From Spirochaetota bacterium (lineage in GTDB: Bacteria > Spirochaetota > UBA4802 > JAFGDQ01), in contig JAFGDQ010000063.1 of NCBI GenBank assembly GCA_016932015.1, positions 1 to 64,000 of the forward strand: 64,000 nt of DNA. The letters are read 5' to 3'. The notes under the pieces were generated by a model. It was not told the DNA's origin, made no database searches, and saw nothing but the letters and a program-made list of their open reading frames with translations. Position numbers and translations under genes: made by a program. Shown piece by piece: positions 9,477 to 18,859 of the stretch; within the stretch, counting starts at the first letter, position 1, and every line of letters starts with the position of its first letter.

Positions 9477-10790
9477 ATGGGCATTCGAGAAATAGAATGG
9501 CAGATTTATAATTTTACAGTATTGAATCCTATAGCATTATCTCTTACGTTGTTGATGTGCATTTTTGTACTAATTTTGAAAAGAGACCTTGTAATTGTAC
9601 CGTTTATAATTGTGGCTTGTTTCATAACAGACATGCAAAGGCTTGTAATTGCCGGACTGGACTTTAATATGCTGAGAATTATGGTCATATTCGGAATTAT
9701 CAGATTTTTTATAAAAAAGGATGTCCGTTCTTTTAAACTGAATATTATTGATAAATTTATGATATTCTGGACATTTTCAAGAATGATTACTCATACTCTT
9801 TTATGGGCAGATTCAGGAGCTCTTATTAATTCAGCCGGATTCCTTTTTGATTCGCTTGGTATATATTTACTGATGAGATTATTTTTGTATGATATTAATG
9901 ATTACAGCACGGTCATAAAAACGCTTGCTGTTTGCAGTATAGTTGTTGCGGTATTTATGTTCTATGAGCAACTCACCGGAAGGAATTTCTTTTCCGTCCT
10001 GGGTGGGGTGCCTGAATTCACGGTTGAGCGAGAAGGGAAGCTGCGGTCTCAGGGCGCGTTCAGTCATGCCATTATGGCCGGGACTTTTGGTGCTTCATTG
10101 ATACCTCTAATGTGGGCGATATGGATTAATAAATATAAATTCTATGCTATGACAGGTATTATTGGAGGACTAATTATCACTTTTACCTCTTCTTCCAGCG
10201 GGCCGGTTTTAACGCTGTTGTCTTCAGTGGGATGGATTTTTTTATGGCGGTTCAGATCCAGGATGAAGTTTGTTAAATGGGGAGTAATATCTCTATTGAT
10301 TTTTCTTCATCTGGTTATGAAAGGGCCGGTCTGGACAATAATCGGAAAAATAGATATTGCCGGCGGATCATCATCGTATCACAGGGTTGCTTTACTGGAT
10401 CAGGCAATAAGACGTTTCCCGGAATGGATGTTCTTTGGTGTTAGGTCAACCGCGCACTGGGGCTGGGGATTACAGGACCTGACAAATAATTATGTATATG
10501 AGGCTGTTTATGGAGGAATTATTCCTCTCATTTTCTTTATTTTAATTATGAGAAATTGTTTTAAAGCGGTGCAGTTAGCAAGATTAAAAATAAAACAGAA
10601 TGTGAGTCTTGAAAAATATGTATGGGCTCTTGGTGCCGTCCTGTTCGCGCATGCTGTATCGTTTATCGGCGTTTCCTATTTCGGCCAGATGCTGTTCTTT
10701 TATTATTTAGCACTTGCCATGATTTCGAGCTTGAATAATTTGCCGGAAATTACAGATTCAAATATCACCGGTAATATTGTAGATGCTTAA
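9477..10790 (+). CDS. Wzy/WaaL-like O-antigen polymerase or ligase
   Basis: This is a polytopic inner-membrane protein of 437 residues with roughly ten to twelve hydrophobic helices. It has a large periplasmic loop near residues 280-350 containing YHRVALLDQAIRRFPEW and GWGLQDLTNNYVYEAV, the arrangement of the O-antigen ligase/polymerase (Wzy_C) family. In a Wza/Wzc-type export locus it most likely polymerises undecaprenyl-linked repeat units. AAGG lies 9 nt before the ATG. It is divergent from the lyase operon and convergent with the Wzz/Wzc-like gene. Polymerase versus ligase cannot be told apart from sequence alone. Confidence 0.8.
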   Translation: MGIREIEWQIYNFTVLNPIALSLTLLMCIFVLILKRDLVIVPFIIVACFITDMQRLVIAGLDFNMLRIMVIFGIIRFFIKKDVRSFKLNIIDKFMIFWTFSRMITHTLLWADSGALINSAGFLFDSLGIYLLMRLFLYDINDYSTVIKTLAVCSIVVAVFMFYEQLTGRNFFSVLGGVPEFTVEREGKLRSQGAFSHAIMAGTFGASLIPLMWAIWINKYKFYAMTGIIGGLIITFTSSSSGPVLTLLSSVGWIFLWRFRSRMKFVKWGVISLLIFLHLVMKGPVWTIIGKIDIAGGSSSYHRVALLDQAIRRFPEWMFFGVRSTAHWGWGLQDLTNNYVYEAVYGGIIPLIFFILIMRNCFKAVQLARLKIKQNVSLEKYVWALGAVLFAHAVSFIGVSYFGQMLFFYYLALAMISSLNNLPEITDSNITGNIVDA

Positions 10791-10792
10791 TA

Positions 10793-10816
10793 ATGGATAT
10801 AAATATTTATATCCAT
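10793..10816. terminator. Perfect 24-bp palindrome between convergent genes
   Basis: ATGGATATAAAT followed by its exact reverse complement lies 2 bp past the stop of the Wzy-like gene and includes the stop codon of the opposite gene. Its position suggests a shared bidirectional transcription end signal, though the U-tract is poor. Confidence 0.4.
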
Positions 10817-12540
10817 TTATAAATAAAACCGGGAATAGGGAATCTTCTTCTGTTAAGTATAAAACCAATTGGATTTCCTTTTTTCTGTCTAATGTAGGAA
10901 ATAGAATTCATTACAATCTGTCTTTTTTCTCTTCCGTCATTTACAATGAGTGCAATTCCGTCAACATGCGATGATAATAGGCCTGGATCTTTATAATTTT
11001 TTAAATTTGTGGTGTCAATTATTACAGCGTCATAATCGGCTTTCAATACTTTTAATAGCGCGTCCAGTTTCGAATCGTTTAAAAGTGTCAGAGGGCTCAT
11101 AGACGCTTTACCTGCCTGTAAAATATTGAGTTTGGAGTCAACCTGATAGATTATTTCAGATAGCTTGATTTTTTCAATTCTTGAAGAAATATTATTAGAT
11201 AATGTTTTCTCAGAACTGGAATCATTATAATTGTCCTGTGCAATATCCTTTACTGTTTCATTATTTGAATCATGAATAGCATGATATTCAATTAGTTTCC
11301 CTTCCTCAAGCATATTAGCTAATCCGGCTCCTTCCGGAATATTAAAAAGTTTATGTATCATTGGGTTGCGAAAATTCGCATCAACTAACAATGTACGTAT
11401 TCCCATTTTATGAGAAAGGCAAAGACTGATATTTGCGCTCGTAATTGTAGCACCTCCCTTTGGAAATGCAGAAGTAATTAATATTGTCTTTTGCTGATTA
11501 ACTTTCATGTAAATAAGAAGCTGGTCGGATAAATCATCAAAAAAGTCAGAGTATTTTTGTTCAGATTTGTTTGGATTAAAGGCATCTATATCCAGAAGCA
11601 TTTTGTCTTTATTTTTTTTAACAGGAATTGAACCCAGTAACGGAAGTCCTGTATATTTTACAATTTCGTTTGGAGATTTAAAAGTCTGATCAAGGAACAT
11701 ATCATATGCGAAAGCAAGGCCGATTCCTGCTGCCATCGCACCAAAAATTGCAGCTAAGAATACCAGCATTTTTGATTTTCCCATTGCCTGATTATTCGAA
11801 AATGCCTGTTCAATGATTTTGACTTTCGCTGTACCGTATGCTTCAAGTTCTGATAATTGCTCTCCTGAGAGTTTTTCAGTCATTGTGTATATGTTATCTC
11901 TTAATTGCCTGACCGAAGGATGCTGCAGGCCATATTTTTGAGTAAGCTCAGCCAATTGCTGCTGTAAATCAAAAATTACATAGGACCTGCTTACTACATT
12001 GGCAATAGCAACGGCATTTTCAGGGCTATAATCACTGATACGTATTTCAAAAAGGTCTGTTCCTGGAATGAGATCGGTTGTTATATTTTCTTTCAGGAAT
12101 TTCATCGCAAAATTAATGAAAAATTGACGTTGCTCTTCCGGAGTTAACAAGTTTAATTTCTCAGTAAGTTTTTTTGTTTTGTATTCAATTAAGAAATTTT
12201 TAATCGGATGGCAGAATTTTTTTTCATAATCAAGCGGACGTTTATCTAATTTTAATGCAAGTACAGCTCTTTTTATTACGGGATTAGATTTTACAATCGC
12301 CATTTGTGTTCTGTGAAGGCCCCTTGCGCCTATATCATAATAGAATTCTGATGTAACCTGCGACTGACCGACAATATGCATTTTTACGGATGCTTCAAAA
12401 ACAGGAGTCTGTATTAGTAAAACTAAAAATACAACAATTATTATTACTGGAGCTACTATTATAACAATTTGTTTTTGCCTGAAAATACCTGAAACTATAT
12501 TTCTGATACTAAAGTCATTTTGTTCTGTATATTTTTCCAT
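10807..12540 (-). CDS. Wzz chain-length determinant fused to a degenerate BY-kinase domain
   Basis: The protein regulates polymer length and export at the inner membrane. A first membrane helix (about residues 25-48) and a second (about 255-280) flank a periplasmic Wzz domain. The typical cytoplasmic Wzc-like ATPase follows after GLPLLGSIP. Walker A' (LLVDANFR) and a Walker-B-like strand (AVIIDTTNL) are present, but the P-loop reads SAFPKGGATITSAN, with no Lys where GEGKST is expected. The C-terminus also lacks a tyrosine cluster. A dead kinase or pure scaffold is therefore likely. It follows the Wza-like gene on the same strand with an 86-bp gap. Confidence 0.88.
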   Translation of the reverse strand: MEKYTEQNDFSIRNIVSGIFRQKQIVIIVAPVIIIVVFLVLLIQTPVFEASVKMHIVGQSQVTSEFYYDIGARGLHRTQMAIVKSNPVIKRAVLALKLDKRPLDYEKKFCHPIKNFLIEYKTKKLTEKLNLLTPEEQRQFFINFAMKFLKENITTDLIPGTDLFEIRISDYSPENAVAIANVVSRSYVIFDLQQQLAELTQKYGLQHPSVRQLRDNIYTMTEKLSGEQLSELEAYGTAKVKIIEQAFSNNQAMGKSKMLVFLAAIFGAMAAGIGLAFAYDMFLDQTFKSPNEIVKYTGLPLLGSIPVKKNKDKMLLDIDAFNPNKSEQKYSDFFDDLSDQLLIYMKVNQQKTILITSAFPKGGATITSANISLCLSHKMGIRTLLVDANFRNPMIHKLFNIPEGAGLANMLEEGKLIEYHAIHDSNNETVKDIAQDNYNDSSSEKTLSNNISSRIEKIKLSEIIYQVDSKLNILQAGKASMSPLTLLNDSKLDALLKVLKADYDAVIIDTTNLKNYKDPGLLSSHVDGIALIVNDGREKRQIVMNSISYIRQKKGNPIGFILNRRRFPIPGFIYKWI

Positions 12541-12626
12541 TTTTTATTCTTCTTTCAATATGCTAAGACATTTTTTGTCTTCCTTCGGTAGGTTTCTTTT
12601 TGAGTTATATCAATATTCTTTTTCTT

Positions 12627-13205
12627 TTAGAAGAAGCTTTCAGATATAACAATTATATCACCCGGTTCAATCACAATATCTGCTCTTGCGTCACCGTCCA
12701 TTACTTTACTTACATCAACTTCAATTTTTGTATATCCTGGCCTGTCACCTCTTGGCCTTAAAATTCGTACTTTACTTTTTGATCCGAATCTTGTAAATCC
12801 GCCCGCAACAGAAATTGCTTTTAATACTGTTGTGTTTTCAGTCAATGAATAAGATCCGGGGTTATTAATTTCCCCGGTAATTGTAAAATTTCTGCTTCTT
12901 GATTCTACCAGAGATACTGTTACGACGGGATATTTTAAATATCCATTTGCTAATCGTGTTTGAACAATGCGTTGAATTTCAGTTATCGTTTTGTTTTTGA
13001 CTTTTACACTTCCAAGATACGCTACCGATATATCCCCGCTTGGAGATACTGTAACTCTGTCATTTGAAGGATCCGGTTTTAATATTCTTACTTCAAGTAT
13101 GTCTCCAATTCCTACCTTATATTCTTCCGCATTTACATTTTTGCTAAAAACAAAAGTAAAAAGCACAATAGAGAATATGGCTATATACATTAAACACTTT
13201 TTCAT
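12627..13205 (-). CDS. Polysaccharide export protein, Wza family (short form)
   Basis: A signal peptide (MKKCLMYIAIFSIVLF, cleaved near VNAEE) precedes a poly-export domain starting YKVGIGDILEVRI. One SLBB domain follows (FTITGEINNPGSYSL, AISVAGGFT). It should form part of the periplasmic or outer-membrane channel for the exported polymer. At 192 residues it is about half the length of E. coli Wza, lacks its C-terminal amphipathic barrel helix and has no lipobox. It may therefore rely on the adjacent outer-membrane barrel protein for passage through the outer membrane. AGGAAG lies 7 nt before the ATG. It sits between the barrel gene and the Wzz/Wzc gene. Confidence 0.9.
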   Translation of the reverse strand: MKKCLMYIAIFSIVLFTFVFSKNVNAEEYKVGIGDILEVRILKPDPSNDRVTVSPSGDISVAYLGSVKVKNKTITEIQRIVQTRLANGYLKYPVVTVSLVESRSRNFTITGEINNPGSYSLTENTTVLKAISVAGGFTRFGSKSKVRILRPRGDRPGYTKIEVDVSKVMDGDARADIVIEPGDIIVISESFF

Positions 13206-13390
13206 AGTTATCTTCCTGTAAATAGAATTGTATTAAATTGTAGTATTTAAAAAATCTATTCTGCTTTTAATTGTATGTTATTATTGATCCCATCATAAAA
13301 AATATTCTATATATAATTGCAATTAGTATGCTATATCAAGTATAATTTCAATCAATTTATCTGATTATTGAATATTTTCAATGATCATAA

Positions 13391-14530
13391 TTAAAATACA
13401 GCACTAATTTCAATCTGTATCTGGTTTCGGTCATATTTTACATAATAATCAACAGGTTCTGTCTGTTCTGTTTGATTATAGGTATATGTATAGCTAATAT
13501 CTGAAGAAATATGTTCGGAAAAATTGTAAGTAAATCCTGTTTCAAGGCCTATCAATTTACTTTCGATGGCAGTTGCAGGGGATACATTATTGCCATATTG
13601 ATAGAAAAAAGATAAAGAAAATGAAGTTAATCTGGATAACTCTCTATTAAAATCAGCAGTAAAATTCCAGATATCATACACCTCATTTGTCAGAATTGTC
13701 ATTTCATATTCTTTTGATGCGGATAATTCAATGGTATTATTTTCATCTATTTGATGTGTCAGAGTCAAAGCACTGGAAAAAGTATAGTTTGTTTCATCTT
13801 CTGTCTCGACCTGCTCGAAACCTCCCTCTAAATTCCCGGAAAACCGCCTTGTAAAGTAATGAAGATACTCCAGCCCGCATTCATGCAGTATTGTTGTTTC
13901 ACTTTCCGTATCTGATTCTTCCAGAATTTTTCTGTTTGTATATGAGTAAAATATGGAAATAATGTTAAAAGAATTCATTTCAAGGCCAAATGTAATAATT
14001 CCGTTGTTTGATACCGAATCGAGTGTATCTCCGCTAAGCGATTTGATGTAAATATTATTATATTCCAGAGAAAAGAAAAAAGAACGCAATAAATAATTTG
14101 TATATATTGCTGTAAAAGTATTCGTAAGGTAATCGGATCTGCCTAGCAGCTGGCCGAACATATCCTGAAAGTCTCCCGGTTCAGGGTAATGTCCGAATGT
14201 ATCAGTAATGGAAATATTGTCATTATAGAAAATTTCTTTAGCAATAGCCAGCTCAGCTGTTTGTGAATTATTGTTTAAATCACTATTTTCAAGATAAATC
14301 TGTTGTGTGCTTTCTCCAAGTAAATGCCAGTTAATAGTCCTTCCTTCGTGAATCAGGCCTATGCCTGCTGTTATTTCTGTTATGAAATCTGACTCCTTGT
14401 CTTCAGAAGAATTTATATTGTCATCGTACATCTCGCTCAAGCTGCCGGATAACTGCAGTTCGACCGCGTAAGAAAAAGTTGTAGTAATCACGATAAAAAA
14501 GATAATTTTAGTTATTAAAAGAATTTTCAT
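13391..14530 (-). CDS. Outer-membrane beta-barrel protein of the export locus
   Basis: A signal peptide (about 22 residues, ending FSYA) is followed by alternating amphipathic beta strands rich in aromatic girdle residues (FFFSLEYNNIYI, SDISYTYTYNQT). The protein ends IQIEISAVF, the terminal Phe that BAM substrates carry. It resembles the barrel proteins that accompany short Wza proteins in exopolysaccharide loci. Acidic turns between strands suit surface-exposed loops. The likely role is a polymer exit pore or an accessory to it. It lies between the Asp-box gene and the wza-like gene on the same strand. Confidence 0.78.
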   Translation of the reverse strand: MKILLITKIIFFIVITTTFSYAVELQLSGSLSEMYDDNINSSEDKESDFITEITAGIGLIHEGRTINWHLLGESTQQIYLENSDLNNNSQTAELAIAKEIFYNDNISITDTFGHYPEPGDFQDMFGQLLGRSDYLTNTFTAIYTNYLLRSFFFSLEYNNIYIKSLSGDTLDSVSNNGIITFGLEMNSFNIISIFYSYTNRKILEESDTESETTILHECGLEYLHYFTRRFSGNLEGGFEQVETEDETNYTFSSALTLTHQIDENNTIELSASKEYEMTILTNEVYDIWNFTADFNRELSRLTSFSLSFFYQYGNNVSPATAIESKLIGLETGFTYNFSEHISSDISYTYTYNQTEQTEPVDYYVKYDRNQIQIEISAVF

Positions 14531-14555
14531 CTATGGAACATTTTGCTATTTTTAT

Positions 14556-16862
14556 TTATTTTAGGTCCTGTAAAATCCAGGTTCCTTTCGAGCTTCCGGT
14601 AAAAATATCTCCGGTATGAGGATTTACTGAAATAGCGCCAATACCGGTTCTGGCAAGGTTACAGGTTATATTTTGCCATGTTTTTCCACTGTCTTTACTT
14701 CTCCAGATATGTGAAATACCACTTGCAGCCATTCCTGCATAAATAATATCCGGATTCCCCGGATCAAGAGTAACAGCCCTTATAAAATTGCCCCTTGCAA
14801 AGTGGGCAGGATTTTCCCCAAAAGCTGATTTAAGTGCATTTAAGCTTTTCCACGATCTCCCGTTGAATGTGGCCAAATCTCCTGTTTTGTCAAGTGTATA
14901 AATAATATCCGGATTATTCGGAGCCACAGTAAAAGTGGGCCTTGAATCCATCCTTGAAAATTTCCAGCCCGGATTCGCGTATTTTTGCCAGGTTTTTCCT
15001 GTGTTGTCAGATTTGAGAATAATTTTTCTTGATTTATCAATAGCGTAAATAGTATCCGGGTACGAATGGCACATGCCGATTACTTGCGGTTTTCTCTCAC
15101 TGTATTCGCCAAAGTTAATATTCGTAAAAGTTTTACCTGCATCATGTGAAATTTTATTTCCCGCGTACACAATATTAGGCTTCTCATAATTAAATGAAAT
15201 AAAGAAATTATTATTTTCTTCTAAATTTTCAATCAAATTCCAGGTTTTACCTTCGTCTTCGGAACGCATTAATTGTGTTCTCCAGTAATCTCCAACAGAT
15301 GCAACAATAATTTTTGAGCCTTTAACCGGCTGAAAAGCTCCGGAATAAGTACCTATCCATGAAATTATTCCTTTCCTAAACCAGTCGGATATATTTTTAT
15401 TTCTGAGTTCAAAGTATTTTCCGCCGTTATTTGTAATAGTCATCCCGACATCAAAGTTAAAGAAGGCAAATCGATTTTTGTCAAACAGGTCAAATGCTGC
15501 GCCGGAATTGGACCAGCCCCATGCAAATCCGGTAAAAAGAGTCGAGCTGTCTTTGAATGTTTTACCTCCATCTGTAGTTTTCCATATTGTAGCCCTGGAA
15601 TACGCAACAGCTTCATCAGGATTTTCAGGATTCGGCACTATACCTGATAATTCACCGGCTATTCGTGACTTCCAGCTGCCCTTTGTCCTTTTTCTTAAAG
15701 GCGGGATAATTTTTCCAAGCTTCTTTATTAATTGTGATTTTAAGTTTCCGTCTCTTCCCAATCCCGGAGCAGGTATTGTCTCCATATCGTCATACCATGT
15801 TTTGCCATTGTCATGACTGATTATTGTATTTGATTTAAGCCCTGTCAGATAAATAATTTCCGGGTATCCCGGATTTATAAACACTCTGGCAGTATCAAAT
15901 TTTTTTATCATTGAAAAAGATTTTCCGTTATCAGTTGAACGATACAGGCCTTTCCCTTTTAATGCTATGTAAACAATGTGTGGATTTTTAATGTTAACGG
16001 CAATTGATGAAATATGTCCGGTTGGTAAATTTCCTGTCGGTTTCAGATTTTTTCCGCGAGAATATGAGATATAAAAACCTTTGTTTGTTGCGACGTACAG
16101 CGTTTTGCCGTCTTTTGGATGTGGTGTGATCGCATAAACAATACTATGGCCTCTCAGACTGCTTAAACGCTTCCTGGGCCATGATTTTCCTCCATCATCC
16201 GACCTGAAAATGCCGTTTCCGGCAAATGCAGCATACCATCTTTGAACTTTATTTCCTATTGCAGATGTTGGATCATATGCTATATTATGCCTGAATATCC
16301 TGTGAATTTTGGGATCGTAATTTGTTTCCGTTTGCAGAACAAGTTCCCAGTCTTCACCTCCATTTATTGATCTGTATAAGCCCTTATAGTCTTTAGCAAG
16401 CCGGTTCCACGCATTATCAGCAATAAGAAATACAATGTCTGGATTTGCCGGATCCACTTCTATTGATTGACATTTGTTAGCGTAAAGTCCTTTATCAAGC
16501 GTTTTGTGCCATGTTTTACCTGCGTTTGTACTCCGCCATGCGCCGGACACATCGTGTGAAAGATAAATGTAATCAGGTTTTGATAAGCATCTTGCAATCC
16601 CGTGCAGATGCTGTTCAGCTTCACCGCCTGTCATTCCTTTTTTGTATTCTTTTTCAGATCTTATGGGTAATACTTTCCACTGGTTTTTATGGAATTTTTT
16701 TATTTTGCCTTCATATACCGATCCCGCGAAACAGGGATAGTTGTTTTCTATCTCATTTCCGGAAAACCTGCAGGGTAAAAGAAATAATATAAAATAAACT
16801 ATCAATATTATTAGTTTATTATAATATTTCGACTTTTGAAGTGTTGTCTTTTTTATATTCAA
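14556..16862 (-). CDS. Large Asp-box (BNR/sortilin-like) beta-propeller exoprotein
   Basis: About ten Asp-box motifs of the SxDxGKTW type are spread over 768 residues, for example STNAGKTWHK, SDDGGKSWPR, TTDGGKTFKD, SEDEGKTWNL and SKDSGKTWQN. They alternate with repeated DPxNPDIVY strands, the pattern of VPS10/sortilin or glycoside-hydrolase family 74-like double propellers. A hydrophobic segment near residues 15-35 looks like a signal peptide. The start is TTG, since no ATG or GTG occurs before the hydrophobic segment. It leads the barrel-wza-wzz group, so it may bind or cleave the exported glycan. Catalytic residues were not identified. Confidence 0.78.
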   Translation of the reverse strand: MNIKKTTLQKSKYYNKLIILIVYFILFLLPCRFSGNEIENNYPCFAGSVYEGKIKKFHKNQWKVLPIRSEKEYKKGMTGGEAEQHLHGIARCLSKPDYIYLSHDVSGAWRSTNAGKTWHKTLDKGLYANKCQSIEVDPANPDIVFLIADNAWNRLAKDYKGLYRSINGGEDWELVLQTETNYDPKIHRIFRHNIAYDPTSAIGNKVQRWYAAFAGNGIFRSDDGGKSWPRKRLSSLRGHSIVYAITPHPKDGKTLYVATNKGFYISYSRGKNLKPTGNLPTGHISSIAVNIKNPHIVYIALKGKGLYRSTDNGKSFSMIKKFDTARVFINPGYPEIIYLTGLKSNTIISHDNGKTWYDDMETIPAPGLGRDGNLKSQLIKKLGKIIPPLRKRTKGSWKSRIAGELSGIVPNPENPDEAVAYSRATIWKTTDGGKTFKDSSTLFTGFAWGWSNSGAAFDLFDKNRFAFFNFDVGMTITNNGGKYFELRNKNISDWFRKGIISWIGTYSGAFQPVKGSKIIVASVGDYWRTQLMRSEDEGKTWNLIENLEENNNFFISFNYEKPNIVYAGNKISHDAGKTFTNINFGEYSERKPQVIGMCHSYPDTIYAIDKSRKIILKSDNTGKTWQKYANPGWKFSRMDSRPTFTVAPNNPDIIYTLDKTGDLATFNGRSWKSLNALKSAFGENPAHFARGNFIRAVTLDPGNPDIIYAGMAASGISHIWRSKDSGKTWQNITCNLARTGIGAISVNPHTGDIFTGSSKGTWILQDLK

Positions 16863-16904
16863 AATTTATTCTTAATATTTCTTTTTCTGGATATAAATCG
16901 GGAT

Positions 16905-17046
16905 GTGCAGCAGTTATGTTCAGAAGGCTTTGCGGTTTTTTCTTGCATTTTTATATTTTCTGCAATATAATAAGATTATGCCGACAAGGCATAACTTTTC
17001 AATTTAATTACCTCCTAAGACCGGCTACCTCAGTCGGTCTCTTTTT
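16905..17046. other. Structured intergenic region upstream of the Asp-box gene
   Basis: Two strong inverted repeats occur. TTATGCC-GACAA-GGCATAA lies at 16977-16995, and AGACCG-(11 nt)-CGGTCT at 17018-17040 is followed on the plus strand by CTTTTTG, like an intrinsic terminator. On the minus strand an isolated strong Shine-Dalgarno (AGGAGG) follows the second hairpin, ahead of a TTG that opens an eight-codon reading frame. The block lies in the presumed leader of the minus-strand export operon. It could be a cis-regulatory RNA with a leader peptide, or a plus-strand small RNA. I matched it to no known riboswitch class. Confidence 0.35.
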
Positions 17047-17093
17047 GTATATAGCCATTAAAAATAGATACAAAGCGGAAAATGTCAAATGAA

Positions 17094-17531
17094 TTATTTT
17101 ATAATTTTAATTTTCTGATTTCTTTTTATTCCGAATATTTCGGTTTCTTCATGTGTGGGGAACAGGATATCAAGGCGTTTTCCTTTTATGCTTTTTCCTG
17201 TATCTACAGCAGTGTATTCTTTTCCATTGTATATTATTTTTGAACCAAGTTCTATTAACTCAGGATCAACTGCAATTATGTTGATGTCTTTTTCTATGTA
17301 ATGCTTCATTGTTTTACCTGTTGCTGTCATTCCGGCCCATTTACCGTTGCAGCATGGCCCCGGGCAGTATGCGGTAACAGTGAGCCCGGTCATTGTAATA
17401 TCCGCTGTCTTTTCATACAGACTGCTGTCTGTGAAAAAGAATGCATTAATATTATTATAAAAAAATGGTACAAGGATAAAGATAAGGGCGATAATAAATA
17501 TCTCAAAAATAAATTCTTTTTTTAACTTCAT
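17094..17531 (-). CDS. 3D-domain protein (double-psi barrel, MltA/YabE-like)
   Basis: An N-terminal Lys-rich segment and one membrane helix (about residues 5-25) precede a C-terminal 3D domain. That domain shows TVTAYCPGPCCNG, the first Asp region AVDPELIELG, and AVDTGKSIKGKRLDI, which carries the other two Asp residues. 3D domains are the catalytic barrel of lytic transglycosylases and related wall proteins, so a peptidoglycan role facing the periplasm is likely. The track begins at TTG 17555, but ATG 17531 gives the usual MKLKK start before the helix; neither has a well-spaced ribosome binding site. The protein is small for an independent transglycosylase. Confidence 0.82.
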   Translation of the reverse strand: MKLKKEFIFEIFIIALIFILVPFFYNNINAFFFTDSSLYEKTADITMTGLTVTAYCPGPCCNGKWAGMTATGKTMKHYIEKDINIIAVDPELIELGSKIIYNGKEYTAVDTGKSIKGKRLDILFPTHEETEIFGIKRNQKIKIIK

Positions 17532-17659
17532 TAAAATTAAAAATACTCCAAACAAACGGCTGTAAGTATTAAGCCTGTAAAAATGCTGTTCAGACTCGTA
17601 AAATCAATTATAAATCTGAACAGGTAAATATTGTGATCCAAATCAGTATTTGATTTTGA

Positions 17660-18859
17660 TTACTGCTCATACGCGAAATATCTCTCTTTAATATAATCCA
17701 AATTCCTGATGGAAAAGATAAATCCGATAATTATAATCAGCATTATTATACTGGCAACACGGAATGCAGCTGAGACGGAATATAATGAAACAATAGGCTG
17801 CGCCAGAATCGGAGACAGGAACATACCCAGATAATTTGCCATTGACGCGCGTCCAATCAGGCGTCCGCGAATTTCAACCGGCGAGGTTTCCATTATCCAG
17901 AGATTTCCCGCAGGAAGCAGAAATCCGATTCCTATACTCGCTGTAATATGCGCGATGATGAGTGACAGGAATCCGTTGCTGTATGATATACCTGTATAGC
18001 CGACTGCCATGAAAGCAAAAGCAGCAATATATATTCTGGGGAATGATAATCTTTTTTTAAAATGTTTGAATAAAAACGCGAATACTGATGTCGCGAATAT
18101 TGATATACTCATTGCGAATCCCATCAAAGAGTTTGAAACACCGAGTTTGTTGTAAAGATAAGGCATCTGTACAGGCATCATAAAAAAGAATGCTGTGCCC
18201 GCGAAAATTAATAAATAGATTAAAATAACAAGGTTTCCGGAGAAGGCAGGTACTGCTGTATTATTATTTTTCTTTTGTTCTTTTTTCTGTCCGGGTTCAT
18301 GTTTAGGTTCCTTGAAAAAAGCGGAAACCATGAAAATTACCGGAATGGAAAAAAGGTATATTAAAAAAGGAAGATGCCATTGTATTTCGGAAAGCACACC
18401 TGCCAAAGCAAGAAAGAGAACTCCTCCCAGTCCCGCAAAGGCGTTCTGATATCCGACAAAAGCACTGCGCTCATCATCACGAAAAAAGTCATATATGAAT
18501 GAGTTTGAAATAGTCATTATTCCGCCTACGGCAATTCCGAGAAATATTCTTCCTGAAAGAATAGAGTATAAATCATTCAGGAAGAACCCGGACGCTCCGC
18601 CAAGCGCGTACAGCACTAAAGAAAGCAGCAACAGTTTTTTGCCGCTCGTATTATCTATCAGGTATCCGAAAACAGGTGACGCTGCCGCGATAAAAAGTGC
18701 GGGCAGAGTAATTATAAGACGTGTAAGTAAATCGGCATACGGCACATTAGTAAATATCTGATTCATTTGGGGTAAAGAAGGCGATACTATGGCAACAGCC
18801 ATTACAGTCATCATGCTTGTCAGCAGAAGGGTTATCTTGACAGTAGAATAACGTTTCAT
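17660..18859 (-). CDS. Major facilitator superfamily transporter
   Basis: This is a twelve-helix MFS permease of 399 residues. Helix 1 contains AIVSPSLPQMNQIF, the pattern of drug:proton antiporters. The loop 2-3 region (GYLIDNTSGKKLLLLSLVLYALGG) carries a diverged GX3(D/R)XXGR(K/R) MFS signature, and METSPVEIRGRLIGRASM in the second half mirrors it. A Lys-rich central loop (EPGQKKEQKKNNN) separates the two six-helix bundles. It is probably a proton-driven efflux pump, but the substrate is unknown. It is on the same strand as the 3D gene with about 130 bp between them, and no regulator sits beside it. Confidence 0.88.
   Translation of the reverse strand: MKRYSTVKITLLLTSMMTVMAVAIVSPSLPQMNQIFTNVPYADLLTRLIITLPALFIAAASPVFGYLIDNTSGKKLLLLSLVLYALGGASGFFLNDLYSILSGRIFLGIAVGGIMTISNSFIYDFFRDDERSAFVGYQNAFAGLGGVLFLALAGVLSEIQWHLPFLIYLFSIPVIFMVSAFFKEPKHEPGQKKEQKKNNNTAVPAFSGNLVILIYLLIFAGTAFFFMMPVQMPYLYNKLGVSNSLMGFAMSISIFATSVFAFLFKHFKKRLSFPRIYIAAFAFMAVGYTGISYSNGFLSLIIAHITASIGIGFLLPAGNLWIMETSPVEIRGRLIGRASMANYLGMFLSPILAQPIVSLYSVSAAFRVASIIMLIIIIGFIFSIRNLDYIKERYFAYEQ

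Noticed and set aside
16905-17046. Cyclic-di-GMP (GEMM) riboswitch
   Set aside because: CCGCAAAGCC and GGTAGCCGG strings occur on the minus strand, but in the wrong order and spacing, and the GCAAACC hairpin is absent.
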